A DNA stretch of 64,000 nucleotides from the NCBI RefSeq assembly GCF_012932675.1, contig NZ_JAAIIF010000007.1:1-64000 (forward strand). Reading direction: 5' to 3'. The translations under genes were made by a program, and so were the position numbers. Source of the stretch: Bifidobacterium erythrocebi (GTDB lineage Bacteria; Actinomycetota; Actinomycetes; Actinomycetales; Bifidobacteriaceae). Position 1 is the first letter of the stretch. Each line of letters begins with the position of its first letter. Below, piece after piece: positions 40,826 to 49,567 of this stretch. The notes beneath the pieces were generated by a model, which saw only the letters and a list, made by a program, of their open reading frames with translations, made no database searches and had not been told where the DNA came from.

Positions 40826-42061
40826 TTAGCGGTTCAGCCACAGATCGAGCTTGTATTGGTTGAGCTCGGTGTTCGGATCGTAGCCGTCCTCCAGGCGCTT
40901 GCGATACATCGCCGCCAACTCGTCGCCGCGGCCCAGGGCCTCCAATGCCGCTTCGCGCAACGTCTCCCATTCGTAGGGCACGACATCTTCGGGGAACATC
41001 ACCATGGTCTGGTTCGGATTGTCGCGCTCCACCAGATCGATGAAGTCGATGAGGTCGTTCCAGCGACCGGCGGCGATGAGACGTGCGGCATAGGTGTCGG
41101 CAAGCGGCTCGGTGGTGTGATGCTCGCGCAGGAACGCGTCGGCGGCATCGGCGTCCCCGCTGATGCGCATGAGATCGTGGCGCAGGAACTGCACGGCGTG
41201 GTCGAACTGGTGGCGTGCGGTGGCGACCAGTTCCCGTTCCGTAAGCAGCGACGGATCAAGCGAGGCGAGATTGTCGAGATCGGCGGCGCTGAGCTGCACA
41301 TCGTCGGCACCGGCATGTTCATCCGTCGGCATCGGCCGGTTCGTGAAATCGTCCATCGAGGCTATGGCATTGGTCAGCGCGTCATAGGCGAACATGCGGG
41401 TGTCGTCCCATTGCGCGAACGACAGGCCGCACGACAGCAGTTCCACCATCTGCATGGCGTTCAGCCGGAAATCGTCGCTGCAGGCGACCGTGGTGATCAT
41501 GCGCAGCGCCTGTTCGCCCGTCATCGGATCGGCGTTGCAGGCCACGGCATCCATATACACGCGCACGTTCTGGATCAGGTCCTTGAGATAATCGAATCCC
41601 TCGTTGTCCCGATCGGCTACATTGCCCACGAATTTCGCGGTCATCTCCAAGGCCTTGGCGAGATTGCCCACGGCGTCGACCCAGCGGGTGCTGACCATGG
41701 CGTTGCCGACCACGGCATCCACACCGCTGAGCGCCTGCGAATCGAGATGGAAGGTGGGCATGTCGGCGCGCGGCATCTCCACGCCGGTTTCGGTGCGCTC
41801 CGCGGTGGGGACGATGGCGGCGATGGAATCGAAATACCACTGCATGGGCATACTGATGACGTTGTCCGCGTCGGATAGGGGAGCGACGGGCGCATCGTTG
41901 CGGTTCTCGGCGTCCTGTTCCGAGGCCTTGCGGATAAGCTGGTTCCATAGAATCGTCGGACCGTCGAATTCGCCCGATTTGAGCCAGCCGTTGTCGACGT
42001 AATCGCTGAGTTCCTTGACTTCATGCCGGGCATCGACGTGTTCATGAGATATGTTTCCCAT
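40826..42061 (-). CDS. Unknown protein, 411 aa
   Basis: I do not recognise this protein. It is soluble, acidic (many Asp and Glu) and likely all-helical, with segments such as DYVDNGWLKSGEFDGPTILW, TARHQFDHAVQFLRHDLMRI and PYEWETLREAALEALGRGDE that suggest tetratricopeptide- or HEAT-like helical pairs at the C-terminus. The start ATG at 42061 follows AAAGGTGACT. No signal peptide or membrane segment. Upstream is the candidate small RNA region in the opposite direction; downstream it converges on parE. The neighbourhood gives no clue to function. Confidence 0.7.
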   Translation of the reverse strand: MGNISHEHVDARHEVKELSDYVDNGWLKSGEFDGPTILWNQLIRKASEQDAENRNDAPVAPLSDADNVISMPMQWYFDSIAAIVPTAERTETGVEMPRADMPTFHLDSQALSGVDAVVGNAMVSTRWVDAVGNLAKALEMTAKFVGNVADRDNEGFDYLKDLIQNVRVYMDAVACNADPMTGEQALRMITTVACSDDFRLNAMQMVELLSCGLSFAQWDDTRMFAYDALTNAIASMDDFTNRPMPTDEHAGADDVQLSAADLDNLASLDPSLLTERELVATARHQFDHAVQFLRHDLMRISGDADAADAFLREHHTTEPLADTYAARLIAAGRWNDLIDFIDLVERDNPNQTMVMFPEDVVPYEWETLREAALEALGRGDELAAMYRKRLEDGYDPNTELNQYKLDLWLNR

Positions 42062-42234
42062 AGTCACCTTTCCTGCACTGGCAAGGCTACAACCTGCGCT
42101 GGTCGAATGGCGTGGGCATGGCACCGTGGTGCGGTTTCGCACATCGATCGGGAACGATGCGGTTCGCTGAGAGCAAATCATCCTCAAAAACGACAAAACA
42201 ATGTGAAATGTCGAATAATATAGTTTATGTAGTC

Positions 42235-42395
42235 ATGCGGTTCGCAGTGATCGCACGACGGGAAAGAGACCGGCGGAGAGCAGGACAATTCAAAGTTCTC
42301 TCATCTCCTTTGGCTGAATACCTGATCGAAGCCGGCCCCTTTCCGCTTCTTTTTCCCTCGATTCCCCGGAAGCCGCAAGGCTCCGGGGAATTTTG
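42235..42395 (+). ncRNA. Candidate structured small RNA
   Basis: A non-coding stretch of about 160 bases that ends in a terminator. GGAAAG (42261-42266) and CCGGC (42270-42274) can pair with CTTTCC (42339-42344) and GCCGG (42331-42335). Inside, GAGAG (42276-42280) can pair with CTCTC (42298-42302). The terminator is ATTCCCCGGAAGCC (42361-42374) with GGCTCCGGGGAAT (42379-42391), one bulged A, followed by TTTT. No upstream gene on this strand would otherwise use it. I could not match it to 6S, SRP, tmRNA or a known riboswitch. The nearest -10 (TATAGT, 42219) lacks a good -35. Confidence 0.4.
42361..42394 (+). terminator. Intrinsic terminator of the candidate small RNA
   Basis: ATTCCCCGGAAGCC (42361-42374) pairs with GGCTCCGGGGAAT (42379-42391) with one bulge, loop GCAA, followed by TTTTG. 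Confidence 0.75.
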
Positions 42396-42455
42396 CATTC
42401 CGGGTCGTCCACCTTCGTCTCCTGCCGGCTTCCACGGATTGTCCTTTTGGCTAAG

Positions 42456-42490
42456 CGCCTTCGACAATATGCTCATGGCGCGCATATACT
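42456..42490 (+). promoter_or_regulatory. Possible promoter of the metalloprotease gene
   Basis: TATACT (42485-42490) is a good -10, with TCGACA about 18 bases upstream as a weak -35. Start near 42497 would leave a short leader of about 27 bases. Confidence 0.4.
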
Positions 42491-42523
42491 GGGGTGTTGG
42501 TTGAGAGAGCGACAGATTGGAAC

Positions 42524-43630
42524 ATGGTGTTGCAGGATAGCGACGACAACGACGGTAACGACGGCAAGAACGGACAACGATTGGAACACGCGCCGCATGC
42601 GGGTTCGGCGGACGTGCTGCGCGAAGCTGTGCGGAATGCCGGGCGGGCGATCGGCGGCCTGTGCGCCTCCGCCGCACGGGGGCTGCGCGCGGCTGGCAAT
42701 ACGATGGGAAAGCGGTGGCGGATCGTGACGGATGCGCTCAATCCCAAATCCTCCTCGACTATGAATGCGCAACAGGTGTTCCGCATCCGCCGGGTCGTCG
42801 TGTTCTCCGGCATAGCGGTCGTCGTGCTGGTCGTGGCCGTCGTCGTGGGGGTGTGCGTGCATGCAAGCCACAGCACCCAGCCCGGCAAACCCGCCGAGGT
42901 CGCCACCGCACAGTCCGGCAAGACAGGGCAAAAGGCGACTGCGGATACGAAGGATACGGCGAAGAAGAACGCGGCGAAGAAAGACACGAAGGCCGCCGCG
43001 AAATCGACCGCACAGGAAACCGCCAAGGACCAGGCCAAGAACGAAACCCAGAAGAAACTGGATGCGCTCGCCGCGTCGATCAGTGGCGACGAATCCGCAT
43101 CTATCAAGGCCAAGGCGGACGAGACCGCGAAGAACAGCGGCAAGGACGTGAAGCAATACACGTATTGCATCGCCGGCAAGGGCAATGTGGGTTCTCTGGA
43201 CGGATTCGCCAACACCGTATACCGCGTGCTCAACGACCCGCGCGGCTGGCCGCGCGCCGGAGCCACCTTCGTCAAGGGCGACGGCGACGCATGCAACTTC
43301 ACGGTGGTTCTTTCCGAAGCGAAGTACATGCCGACGTTCGATTCCGGGTGCAGCACCGAATACAGCTGCCGTGTGGATGGCAACGTGATCATCAACCTCG
43401 ACCGTTGGAACAACGGCATCGGCGACTGGATGAAGGCCGGAGGCGATCTGGCGCGCTACCGCACCATGGTGATCAACCATGAGGTCGGCCATGCCCTGGG
43501 GCACAACGACAACGAGAACACCTGCGCCGGGGCGGGGCAGTCGGCACCGCTCATGCAGGAGCAATCCATGCACCTCGACGGATGCAAGGTGAACGAATGG
43601 CCGCTCGACATCGAGCTGTGGAAGAACTGA
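42524..43630 (+). CDS. Membrane-anchored DUF3152-type zinc metalloprotease-like protein
   Basis: A 368-aa protein. Residues about 80-115 contain a single transmembrane helix (VVVFSGIAVVVLVVAVVVGV); a Lys/Ala/Thr-rich spacer (about 115-200) probably spans the wall; the C-terminal domain (about 205-368) matches the DUF3152 family with YTYCIAGKGNVGSLDGFANT and the zinc site HEVGHALGHNDN (HExxHxxGH). Cysteines near the site may form disulfides outside the cell. Homologues are predicted peptidases of unknown substrate. Start at 42524 is favoured because a TATACT -10 at 42485-42490 would put the mRNA start near 42497, past the alternative GTG at 42494; neither has a strong ribosome site. Confidence 0.8.
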   Translation: MVLQDSDDNDGNDGKNGQRLEHAPHAGSADVLREAVRNAGRAIGGLCASAARGLRAAGNTMGKRWRIVTDALNPKSSSTMNAQQVFRIRRVVVFSGIAVVVLVVAVVVGVCVHASHSTQPGKPAEVATAQSGKTGQKATADTKDTAKKNAAKKDTKAAAKSTAQETAKDQAKNETQKKLDALAASISGDESASIKAKADETAKNSGKDVKQYTYCIAGKGNVGSLDGFANTVYRVLNDPRGWPRAGATFVKGDGDACNFTVVLSEAKYMPTFDSGCSTEYSCRVDGNVIINLDRWNNGIGDWMKAGGDLARYRTMVINHEVGHALGHNDNENTCAGAGQSAPLMQEQSMHLDGCKVNEWPLDIELWKN

Positions 43631-43658
43631 GCGCAGGCCCCTGCGCAGGCGGCGCCGG

Positions 43659-46600
43659 TTATGCGATACGCCCGGTCAGATACTTATAGAACTCCGGGTC
43701 CAGGGGCTTGGCCAGATGCAGGGTCGAGAGCACCACATTGACGGAACTCGTCCCGTCGGCTCCGGGCTTGCGCACGGCACGCATATGAGACACCGAAGCG
43801 ACATGCCCGAGATAGTAGTACTTCTTATCGGCCTCCTCCTGCTTGCGCATCACGAACAGCGGCACGAAATGCGTGTCGTCCCACTGCGAGGTGCCGGCGT
43901 CCTTGCGCAGCCATACGAATTCCGGGGAGGTCGGAAGCCGGTTGTTCTTGCTGTACCAGTCCATCTCCTGCGTATTGAGGAACCGGTCCTCGTACTGGCT
44001 CGCCTCGTATTTGACGAGAATGGGCATCGTGCCGGTCTCCGTGTGGCATAGATAACCGCCGACGTTCTGGCCGTTGACCTCGCTGCGCCAGCCGCACAGC
44101 CGCTCGATGTCGGTCAGCGTATAACGATGCCCGTAGAGGAAACCGTGGTCGAACGCCAGCTGCTGATCCTGCGCATCCCCGAACAGATCATGGCAATTGA
44201 GCAGACCCGTACGCAACGTGTCGGCGAAGAACACGCGGAACGTCCCGTTGCTTTTCAGCAGATCCACGAACGGCTCGCTCAGCGAGATCCGCCCGTTGCT
44301 CCGGGAGATCAGGGGAACGCCGCCGAAGCGGCTTGCATTCTGCTTGGTGAAATAGGAGTAGTCCAGCACCCTCAACGCGGACTCCCACTGCTCATCCGCA
44401 TCGTCGGCCATGGCGAACTCGCTGCGGATCGAGCGCCGAAGCGTCTGCTCATCCATGGAAGGGGCCGGTTCCCAATGCATGAGATGGTCCAGACGTTCGT
44501 CGCCGAACCTGCAGAGAGCGTCCAATACCACCAGCTCATGCGGTCGGATACCGGGCAACAGCAGTTCCGTGGCCATTTTCAGTATCCCGTCCTCAACCGG
44601 AGAAGTCGGCTCAAGCATGTCGGCAAAAGTCTGCGAACCGCCGCTGCGCTTGCCGGTCAGACTGCGCTCGCAGGCACGGACGAATTCCAGATACGAGGCG
44701 GTGAGAATGCCGCCGCTCTTGCTGCTGCGTCGCAATGCGAGCGTACCGGGTAGCGACGGGTCGTGGGCGTAGACGTCCGTGAGCATGGGGATGCGCCCGA
44801 TCTGGAACCGGATTTGCCGGTACTCTTCGGAAAGCTGCTTCATATTGGACCAGTCGGCCGTGTCGAGGGCATTGAGGATCCGTTCGCGGGAGATGGGATC
44901 GAAACTGATGGAACTGAAGCCGATGCTGTTGCGGGCGGCGATGTTCTTATGGGGATTGCCCTTCCTGCCGTACAACGCGATGGGAATGAGGAAGTTGTTG
45001 GCGTAATTGCCGATGAAATCGATGACGGTAACGCTGCTTTTGTGCGCGAATTTGCGGAGGCCTCGGCCAAGCTGCTGGGTGAACACGATGCTGGATTCGG
45101 TGTTGCGCAGCATGACGATCTGATTGATCGCCGGAACATCGAAGCCTTCGTTGAACAGGTCGACGGTGAAGATGTAGTCAAGCCGGTTCTCTTCAAGGTC
45201 CTTGACGGCCTGCCTACGTTCCTCCTCCGAATTCCTGCCGGTGACGGCACGGGTGCGGTAATTGCGTTCCTCGCGCTCGTAATACCGTTCATTGAACAGG
45301 TCCGAGAGCCGTTCGGCCTCCTCCTGCCGGCTGCAGAACACCAGGCCGGTCAGATCCTGGTCGTAAGGCGTGTACCTGCGCAGCTGGTCGATGATGTAAT
45401 CGACGCGCCTTGCGTCGGCAAGCTGGCCGATCTCGTAGGTCAGCTGATCGCGCTGCCCGGATGTGAGGTCGCCGTTCACCTGTATGCTCTCGGGCGACCG
45501 GTCGCCATCCGCCATTCCCAGATACTCGGCGATGCCGTAATAGTGGAATGGGCAGAGCATATCCTCGTCCAGCGCCTGCTGGAGTCTGATCTCATACGCG
45601 ACGTTGTATCCGAACATCTCGAAGATGTTCACCCCGTCGGTACGTTCCGGCGTCGCGGTCATACCGAGCATGAAATCCGGCGTGAAATAGTCGACGATAC
45701 GCCGGTAGCTTTCGGCGGACACGTGGTGCGCCTCATCGATGAGAATGTAGTCGAAATGCTCCTTGCCGAAGGCGGCCAGCGTTTCGGGATTGGACAGCGT
45801 ATTCACCATGGCGAACACGTATTTGCGGTCACCCTGCTTGCTGTTGCCGGAAAGAATACCGAGCTCGGATTCGTCGCATCCAAGCACCTTGCGGTAGGAT
45901 TCGCGTGCCTTGATCAGGATCTCCTCGCGGTGTGCGATGTACAGCATGCGCTTCGGCCGGAACTGCTTGACATCGAATGCCGAAAGGTAGGTCTTGCCGG
46001 TTCCGGTGGCGGAGATCACAATCGCACGGTGCTCGCCTTTGTCGCGAAGCTTGCGAAGATTCGCCAATGCCTCGCGCTGCATGCGATTGGGCTCGATGGT
46101 TTGCCGGGCGACGGATTCCAGAAGCTCCTTGCGCGGGGGCGCGGACTTTCTGAAATCATCCTCGTATTTGCTGAATTCCTCTTCGTATCGTTTGATCCAA
46201 TCCTCGGTGAGCGGGATCGATTCGTCGATCTGTGACGAGATCTCATCGCGGAACTGGCCGATAAGCGTGCCGTTCTCGGACGAGGAGACCCGCAGATTCC
46301 ATTCCCGCTGCGACACCAAGGCCGGGGGAGTCAGATTCGAGCTGCCGACATACACATTGAAGTAGGGTTTGCCGTCGCTCATATGACGCGCGAAGACATA
46401 GCCCTTCGGATGGAACGCCCTGTTATTGGGATTCTGATCATGGCCTTCCCAGATTCGCACGTCCACATGTGCCTCGTTCTTGATGCGCAGCAGCTCCCAG
46501 AACGCCTTGGGATTGTTCCACATGTTCTTCGTGGAGGTGATCAGCCTGCTGGTGCCGCTGTGCCGGCAGTGATCCAGAAACGGCTGGAACAGCGATTTCA

Positions 46601-46826
46601 ACGCTTCGGAACTCACGAAGGCGACGGACATGTCGAAGGAATCGCTGTATTGCAGCTCGTTGCTCAACGCCGTTCCCATGGTGTCGTGGTACTGGTTCGA
46701 GATGAGACGAGGGGAGAAGGTGCCGGGGGCGTCGGCATTGCCTGCCACAAGTCCGGACGTCACATCCTCAAGCAGGGAATCGGATGGGGCGAGTTCGCTG
46801 TCCGAATGCATGTTGTCGAATCGCAA
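43659..46826 (-). CDS. PLD-like, SF2 helicase and DUF3427 fusion protein
   Basis: A 1,055-aa protein with three parts. Residues about 60-190 are a PLD-like nuclease module (His139-Pro-Lys141 in AFHPKGYVF, then GSSNLT at 161-166). Residues about 245-620 are an SF2 helicase: SATGTGKT (272-279), DEAH (364-367), TATPERTD (390-397) and QQLGRGLRK for motif VI. Residues about 700-1050 fit DUF3427. Such fusions are found in bacterial defence islands, often beside NUDIX genes, as here. TTG at 46826 (AAGGAAG about 11 bases before) is used; ATG at 46811 is possible but has no ribosome site. It starts 6 bases after the NUDIX stop, a tight operon. Nuclease activity on phage DNA is inference. Confidence 0.88.
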   Translation of the reverse strand: MRFDNMHSDSELAPSDSLLEDVTSGLVAGNADAPGTFSPRLISNQYHDTMGTALSNELQYSDSFDMSVAFVSSEALKSLFQPFLDHCRHSGTSRLITSTKNMWNNPKAFWELLRIKNEAHVDVRIWEGHDQNPNNRAFHPKGYVFARHMSDGKPYFNVYVGSSNLTPPALVSQREWNLRVSSSENGTLIGQFRDEISSQIDESIPLTEDWIKRYEEEFSKYEDDFRKSAPPRKELLESVARQTIEPNRMQREALANLRKLRDKGEHRAIVISATGTGKTYLSAFDVKQFRPKRMLYIAHREEILIKARESYRKVLGCDESELGILSGNSKQGDRKYVFAMVNTLSNPETLAAFGKEHFDYILIDEAHHVSAESYRRIVDYFTPDFMLGMTATPERTDGVNIFEMFGYNVAYEIRLQQALDEDMLCPFHYYGIAEYLGMADGDRSPESIQVNGDLTSGQRDQLTYEIGQLADARRVDYIIDQLRRYTPYDQDLTGLVFCSRQEEAERLSDLFNERYYEREERNYRTRAVTGRNSEEERRQAVKDLEENRLDYIFTVDLFNEGFDVPAINQIVMLRNTESSIVFTQQLGRGLRKFAHKSSVTVIDFIGNYANNFLIPIALYGRKGNPHKNIAARNSIGFSSISFDPISRERILNALDTADWSNMKQLSEEYRQIRFQIGRIPMLTDVYAHDPSLPGTLALRRSSKSGGILTASYLEFVRACERSLTGKRSGGSQTFADMLEPTSPVEDGILKMATELLLPGIRPHELVVLDALCRFGDERLDHLMHWEPAPSMDEQTLRRSIRSEFAMADDADEQWESALRVLDYSYFTKQNASRFGGVPLISRSNGRISLSEPFVDLLKSNGTFRVFFADTLRTGLLNCHDLFGDAQDQQLAFDHGFLYGHRYTLTDIERLCGWRSEVNGQNVGGYLCHTETGTMPILVKYEASQYEDRFLNTQEMDWYSKNNRLPTSPEFVWLRKDAGTSQWDDTHFVPLFVMRKQEEADKKYYYLGHVASVSHMRAVRKPGADGTSSVNVVLSTLHLAKPLDPEFYKYLTGRIA

Positions 46827-46832
46827 GACGGT

Positions 46833-47258
46833 TCACTTCCTTGCAAGATCCATGGCGGAGATGAGCCGGACGGCATTCCGGTCGGCCGGCGCCCAGCACA
46901 GCTGCGGCATATCGGCAGGGATGAGCCAGCGGATCTCGCGATGCTCCGTCAGATGCGGTGTGCCATCGATGAGATGACATACGAACGTGGTGAGTATGAC
47001 CGAGCCGAAGTCATAGTCATAGGTGGAGGTGCACACCTCGTCGGCAACCTCGACCTCGCACAGCAGTTCCTCCTCGATCTCACGGTGCAGTGCCTCGCGT
47101 GCGGTCTCATGCGGCTCGATCTTGCCGCCAGGGAACTCCCAATAACCGGCCAACGATCTGCCTTCGCCGCGCCTGGCGCACAGCACCTTCCCGTCACGAA
47201 CGATCGCCGCTCCGACGACATTGATGGTCTTCCTTGGTCCGCATGTGGCGTCTGCCAT
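46833..47258 (-). CDS. NUDIX hydrolase (MutT-like)
   Basis: A 141-aa NUDIX protein. The Nudix box spans GGKIEPHETAREALHREIEE with the following ELLCEV; it matches G-x5-E-x7-RE-U-x-EE, but the usual Gly near the end is Leu. Relatives hydrolyse nucleoside di/triphosphate derivatives, including 8-oxo-dGTP or nucleotide signals. AGGAAGGGG precedes the ATG at 47258. Its stop is 6 bases from the start of the PLD-helicase gene, implying joint function, for example handling a nucleotide made or released in that system; this last point is inference. Confidence 0.9.
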   Translation of the reverse strand: MADATCGPRKTINVVGAAIVRDGKVLCARRGEGRSLAGYWEFPGGKIEPHETAREALHREIEEELLCEVEVADEVCTSTYDYDFGSVILTTFVCHLIDGTPHLTEHREIRWLIPADMPQLCWAPADRNAVRLISAMDLARK

Positions 47259-47338
47259 GCCGTGCCCCTTCCTGTGAGCCGAAATCAGGACCAGGATACA
47301 ACCAGCAATGCCGGAATCAGGTATATTGTTCGGAGCCG

Positions 47339-47614
47339 TCAGCCGAACATTCGCTTGAGATTCGTCTTCGCGAGTGCGTCGCAGTCGGCGGCCTTATCGA
47401 CATACAGCTGTATGGCAGGTTCCGGCTGCATCTCGAACACTGGTACGAAACCGCCGACCGCCGAACCATACAGCCGTTTCATCACATTCGGCATGAACGG
47501 CATATACACCACGCCGTGCTGGACGATGAGCCGCTGGCTCGGCATGTTCCCTTTGCCTTTCGCGCCGAGAATGGCGATGCCGCCATCGGCGGTCCGTGAG
47601 ACGACATCCGCCAA
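47339..47614 (-). CDS. Small unknown protein, up to 91 aa
   Basis: An unrecognised small protein. It starts with TTG 4 bases after the stop of the preceding 66-aa ORF, without a ribosome site, so it would rely on translational coupling; an internal ATG (MPSQRLIVQHGVVYMPF) is an alternative start and would give a product of 68 aa. The sequence is mixed, with hydrophobic and aromatic residues (RLYGSAVGGFVPVFEMQ). No signal peptide or membrane helix is clear. Same direction as the NUDIX gene, which begins 80 bases downstream. It is listed because it is part of a co-directional run, but it may not be real. Confidence 0.45.
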   Translation of the reverse strand: MADVVSRTADGGIAILGAKGKGNMPSQRLIVQHGVVYMPFMPNVMKRLYGSAVGGFVPVFEMQPEPAIQLYVDKAADCDALAKTNLKRMFG

Positions 47615-47618
47615 ACTG

Positions 47619-47819
47619 CTACTGCTCGACGTGCTCGGCCAATATGACGCTCACCGCGACCGGGATGTGTTCGGTCAGGCAGCGCGCCAGCCAGTCGGTG
47701 TCGTGCTCGTTGCCCGTATCATTCATACATGCGCAGGCATCGGCATGCCATTCGAGTTTCAGTCCGTTGTCCATCCTGAACAGGATCGAAGCGTCTACGT
47801 TCATAATGGTTTCCTTCAT
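47619..47819 (-). CDS. Small unknown protein, 66 aa
   Basis: An unrecognised acidic small protein (MKETIMNVDASILFRMDN, then two Cys in HADACACMNDTGNEHDTD). AAAGGAACCACC directly precedes the ATG at 47819, a good ribosome site, which is the main reason to accept it. The longer upstream frame to 48089 runs through the repeat cluster and is not used. It is followed immediately by the 91-aa ORF and lies divergent from the MFS gene with the repeat cluster between. Whether it is a toxin, antitoxin or regulator cannot be told. Confidence 0.55.
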   Translation of the reverse strand: MKETIMNVDASILFRMDNGLKLEWHADACACMNDTGNEHDTDWLARCLTEHIPVAVSVILAEHVEQ

Positions 47820-48232
47820 GGTGGTTCCTTTCGTGATTGTTGGTTGGCGGGATGGGAACCATACTGATCCATCAGCAGGTGCTAGACGGGATGATGCGCC
47901 CACGATCCACGATCGATCCACGATCCGGTCGTCTGCTCCGAATCCGGCGCGTATCTCCGTTACGTGTGGCAGATAAGGGAGTCCGACGGGTTCTTTCTCG
48001 CTTACGTGTGGCATTCGAAGCCGAAAAGAACGGTATCGGGCGTTGCAATTCCGCCAATCAGGAAGCAGGCACCCATGCTGCTGTGCCACACGTAACGGAG
48101 ATACCTCTTGCCGGTGCGGTCAATCTGCCACACGTAGCGGAAATACGCCTCGCGACAGGTCCTTCGTAGGGCATGCGCCCCGATATAATGGAGCGGCTTT
48201 TATTGAATCCGGAAAGAAAAACAGAGGTACGT
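47820..48232. other. Intergenic region with repeat cluster
   Basis: This 413-base gap has no gene. It holds cluster 2 of the GCCACACGTAA repeats (47960-48137) between the divergent 66-aa ORF and the MFS gene. Apart from that, short GATCCACGATC repeats (near 47908-47928) are seen. Confidence 0.65.
47960..48137. repeat. Cluster 2 of the spaced repeat (core GCCACACGTAA)
   Basis: Four units: 47960-47970 and 48002-48012 on the minus strand, 48085-48095 and 48127-48137 on the plus strand. Each pair is 42 bp apart and the inverted pairs are 83 bp apart. Consensus TGCCACACGTAACGGAGATA is kept best by the outermost minus unit and the first plus unit. The pattern is identical to cluster 1 near 158-293, while the bases between units are unrelated. 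It lies between the divergent small ORF and the MFS gene, as an operator set would. Confidence 0.8.
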
Positions 48233-49453
48233 ATGGCAAGTCTGTTACTTGCGGTCATCTATGTGGCATTCATCAGTCTCGGATTGCCGGATGCGATGCT
48301 GGGGGCGGCGTGGCCCTCCATGAGCCAGGACCTGGGAGCACCGTTGTCCTGGGCGGGCGGCATCTCCATGGTCATCTCCGCAGGCACCATCGTCTCCGCA
48401 CTGTTGTCGGACCGCATGACACTCCGCTTCGGCACGGGCAAGGTCACCGTGATCTCCGTGGGCCTTACCGCAGCCGCGCTCGCGGGGTTCTCCATCGCCC
48501 CGAACTATTGGGTGATGATGGCCTTCGCCATTCCCTACGGCCTTGGCGCGGGCGGCGTGGATGCGGCTTTGAACAACTACGTCGCCATCCACTACGAGAG
48601 CAAGCACATGAGCTGGCTGCACGCCATGTGGGGCCTGGGCATGCTGACCGGCCCGTACGTCATGGGCTATGCGCTCGGCCGCGGCCAGGGATGGGGCTGG
48701 GGCTACCGCTATATCGCCATCATCCAGGTCGTGCTCACCGCCATGCTCATCGCCAGCCTGCCGTTGTGGAAGCAACGCAAGTCCGGCGCGGAGCCTGCCG
48801 AGTCCTCCGAGTCCGCCGAATCCGGCAAGCCCGCGAAGGCCGAGCCTGCCGCGCGCAAGCCGCTCGGCTTCCGCGGGGTGCTGCGCATCCGTGGTGCCAA
48901 GGAGATCCTGATGATGTTCTTCTGCTACTGCGCCGCCGAACAGACCGCCATGCTCTGGGCCAGCAGCTACATGGTGCTCGGCAACGGCATCGACAAGACC
49001 ACCGCGGCCATGTGGGCCAGCTTCTTCGGCATCGGCATCACCGTGGGGCGTGTGCTCAGCGGCTTCCTGACCATGCGCTTCGGCGATCCGACCATGATCC
49101 GCATCGGCCAGTCCGTCATGTTCATCGGCCTGGTCGTCCTGTTCATCCCGCTTCCTGCGCATGCAGGCACCATCACAGGTCTTATGCTGGTGGGCCTGGG
49201 CTGCGCGCCCATCTACCCGTGCGTCATCCATTCCACGCCGGCGTATTTCGGCGAGGACAAGTCGCAGGCCATCGTCGGCATGCAGATGGCGTTCGCCTAC
49301 ACCGGCTCCATGCTGATGCCGCCGCTGTTCGGCCTGCTTGCGCAGACCATCAGCATCTCGCTGTTCCCGTGGTTCCTGCTGGCATGCTTGGCGATCATGG
49401 TGGTCATGCACGAGTCGCTGCGCCGCAAGTGCGGTGACGCGCTGAGTGCCTGA
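48233..49453 (+). CDS. Major facilitator superfamily transporter
   Basis: A 406-aa, 12-helix secondary transporter. Helices run from MASLLLAVIYVAFISLGLPD through a cytoplasmic loop between the two six-helix halves (residues about 180-225, Glu/Ser/Ala and Lys rich) to FPWFLLACLAIMVVMHESLR. The conserved loop-2 segment is SDRMTLRFGTGK. Substrate is unknown; sequence patterns such as AWPSMSQDLGAP are shared with fucose/sugar-type MFS proteins. Start at 48233 follows AGAGG; an in-frame ATG at 48173 would add 20 residues. A repeat cluster precedes it. A terminator follows. Confidence 0.88.
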   Translation: MASLLLAVIYVAFISLGLPDAMLGAAWPSMSQDLGAPLSWAGGISMVISAGTIVSALLSDRMTLRFGTGKVTVISVGLTAAALAGFSIAPNYWVMMAFAIPYGLGAGGVDAALNNYVAIHYESKHMSWLHAMWGLGMLTGPYVMGYALGRGQGWGWGYRYIAIIQVVLTAMLIASLPLWKQRKSGAEPAESSESAESGKPAKAEPAARKPLGFRGVLRIRGAKEILMMFFCYCAAEQTAMLWASSYMVLGNGIDKTTAAMWASFFGIGITVGRVLSGFLTMRFGDPTMIRIGQSVMFIGLVVLFIPLPAHAGTITGLMLVGLGCAPIYPCVIHSTPAYFGEDKSQAIVGMQMAFAYTGSMLMPPLFGLLAQTISISLFPWFLLACLAIMVVMHESLRRKCGDALSA

Positions 49454-49478
49454 CGGCCGTTCGCACGTGCCGATGTAT

Positions 49479-49507
49479 CGATGCCCACGGTGATGCCGTG
49501 GGCATCG
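49479..49507. terminator. Terminator after the MFS gene
   Basis: CGATGCCCACGG (49479-49490) pairs perfectly with CCGTGGGCATCG (49496-49507), 5-base loop. No T-run. Confidence 0.65.
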
Positions 49508-49567
49508 TCATAGGGAGACATCGGACAAGCCGCGCGGACATCTGAACGTGATGCCATAATCGAACGT

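Larger units (their letters stand above)
42062..42523. other. 462-base intergenic region with candidate small RNA
   Basis: No gene with a ribosome binding site is found. It holds a -10-like TATAGT (42219-42224), a foldable stretch ending in an intrinsic terminator (42235-42395), and a possible promoter for the next gene (TATACT at 42485-42490). Confidence 0.6.

Noticed and set aside
42361..42391. End of the minus-strand unknown gene's transcript
   Set aside because: The hairpin lies upstream of that gene and its T-run is only on the plus strand.
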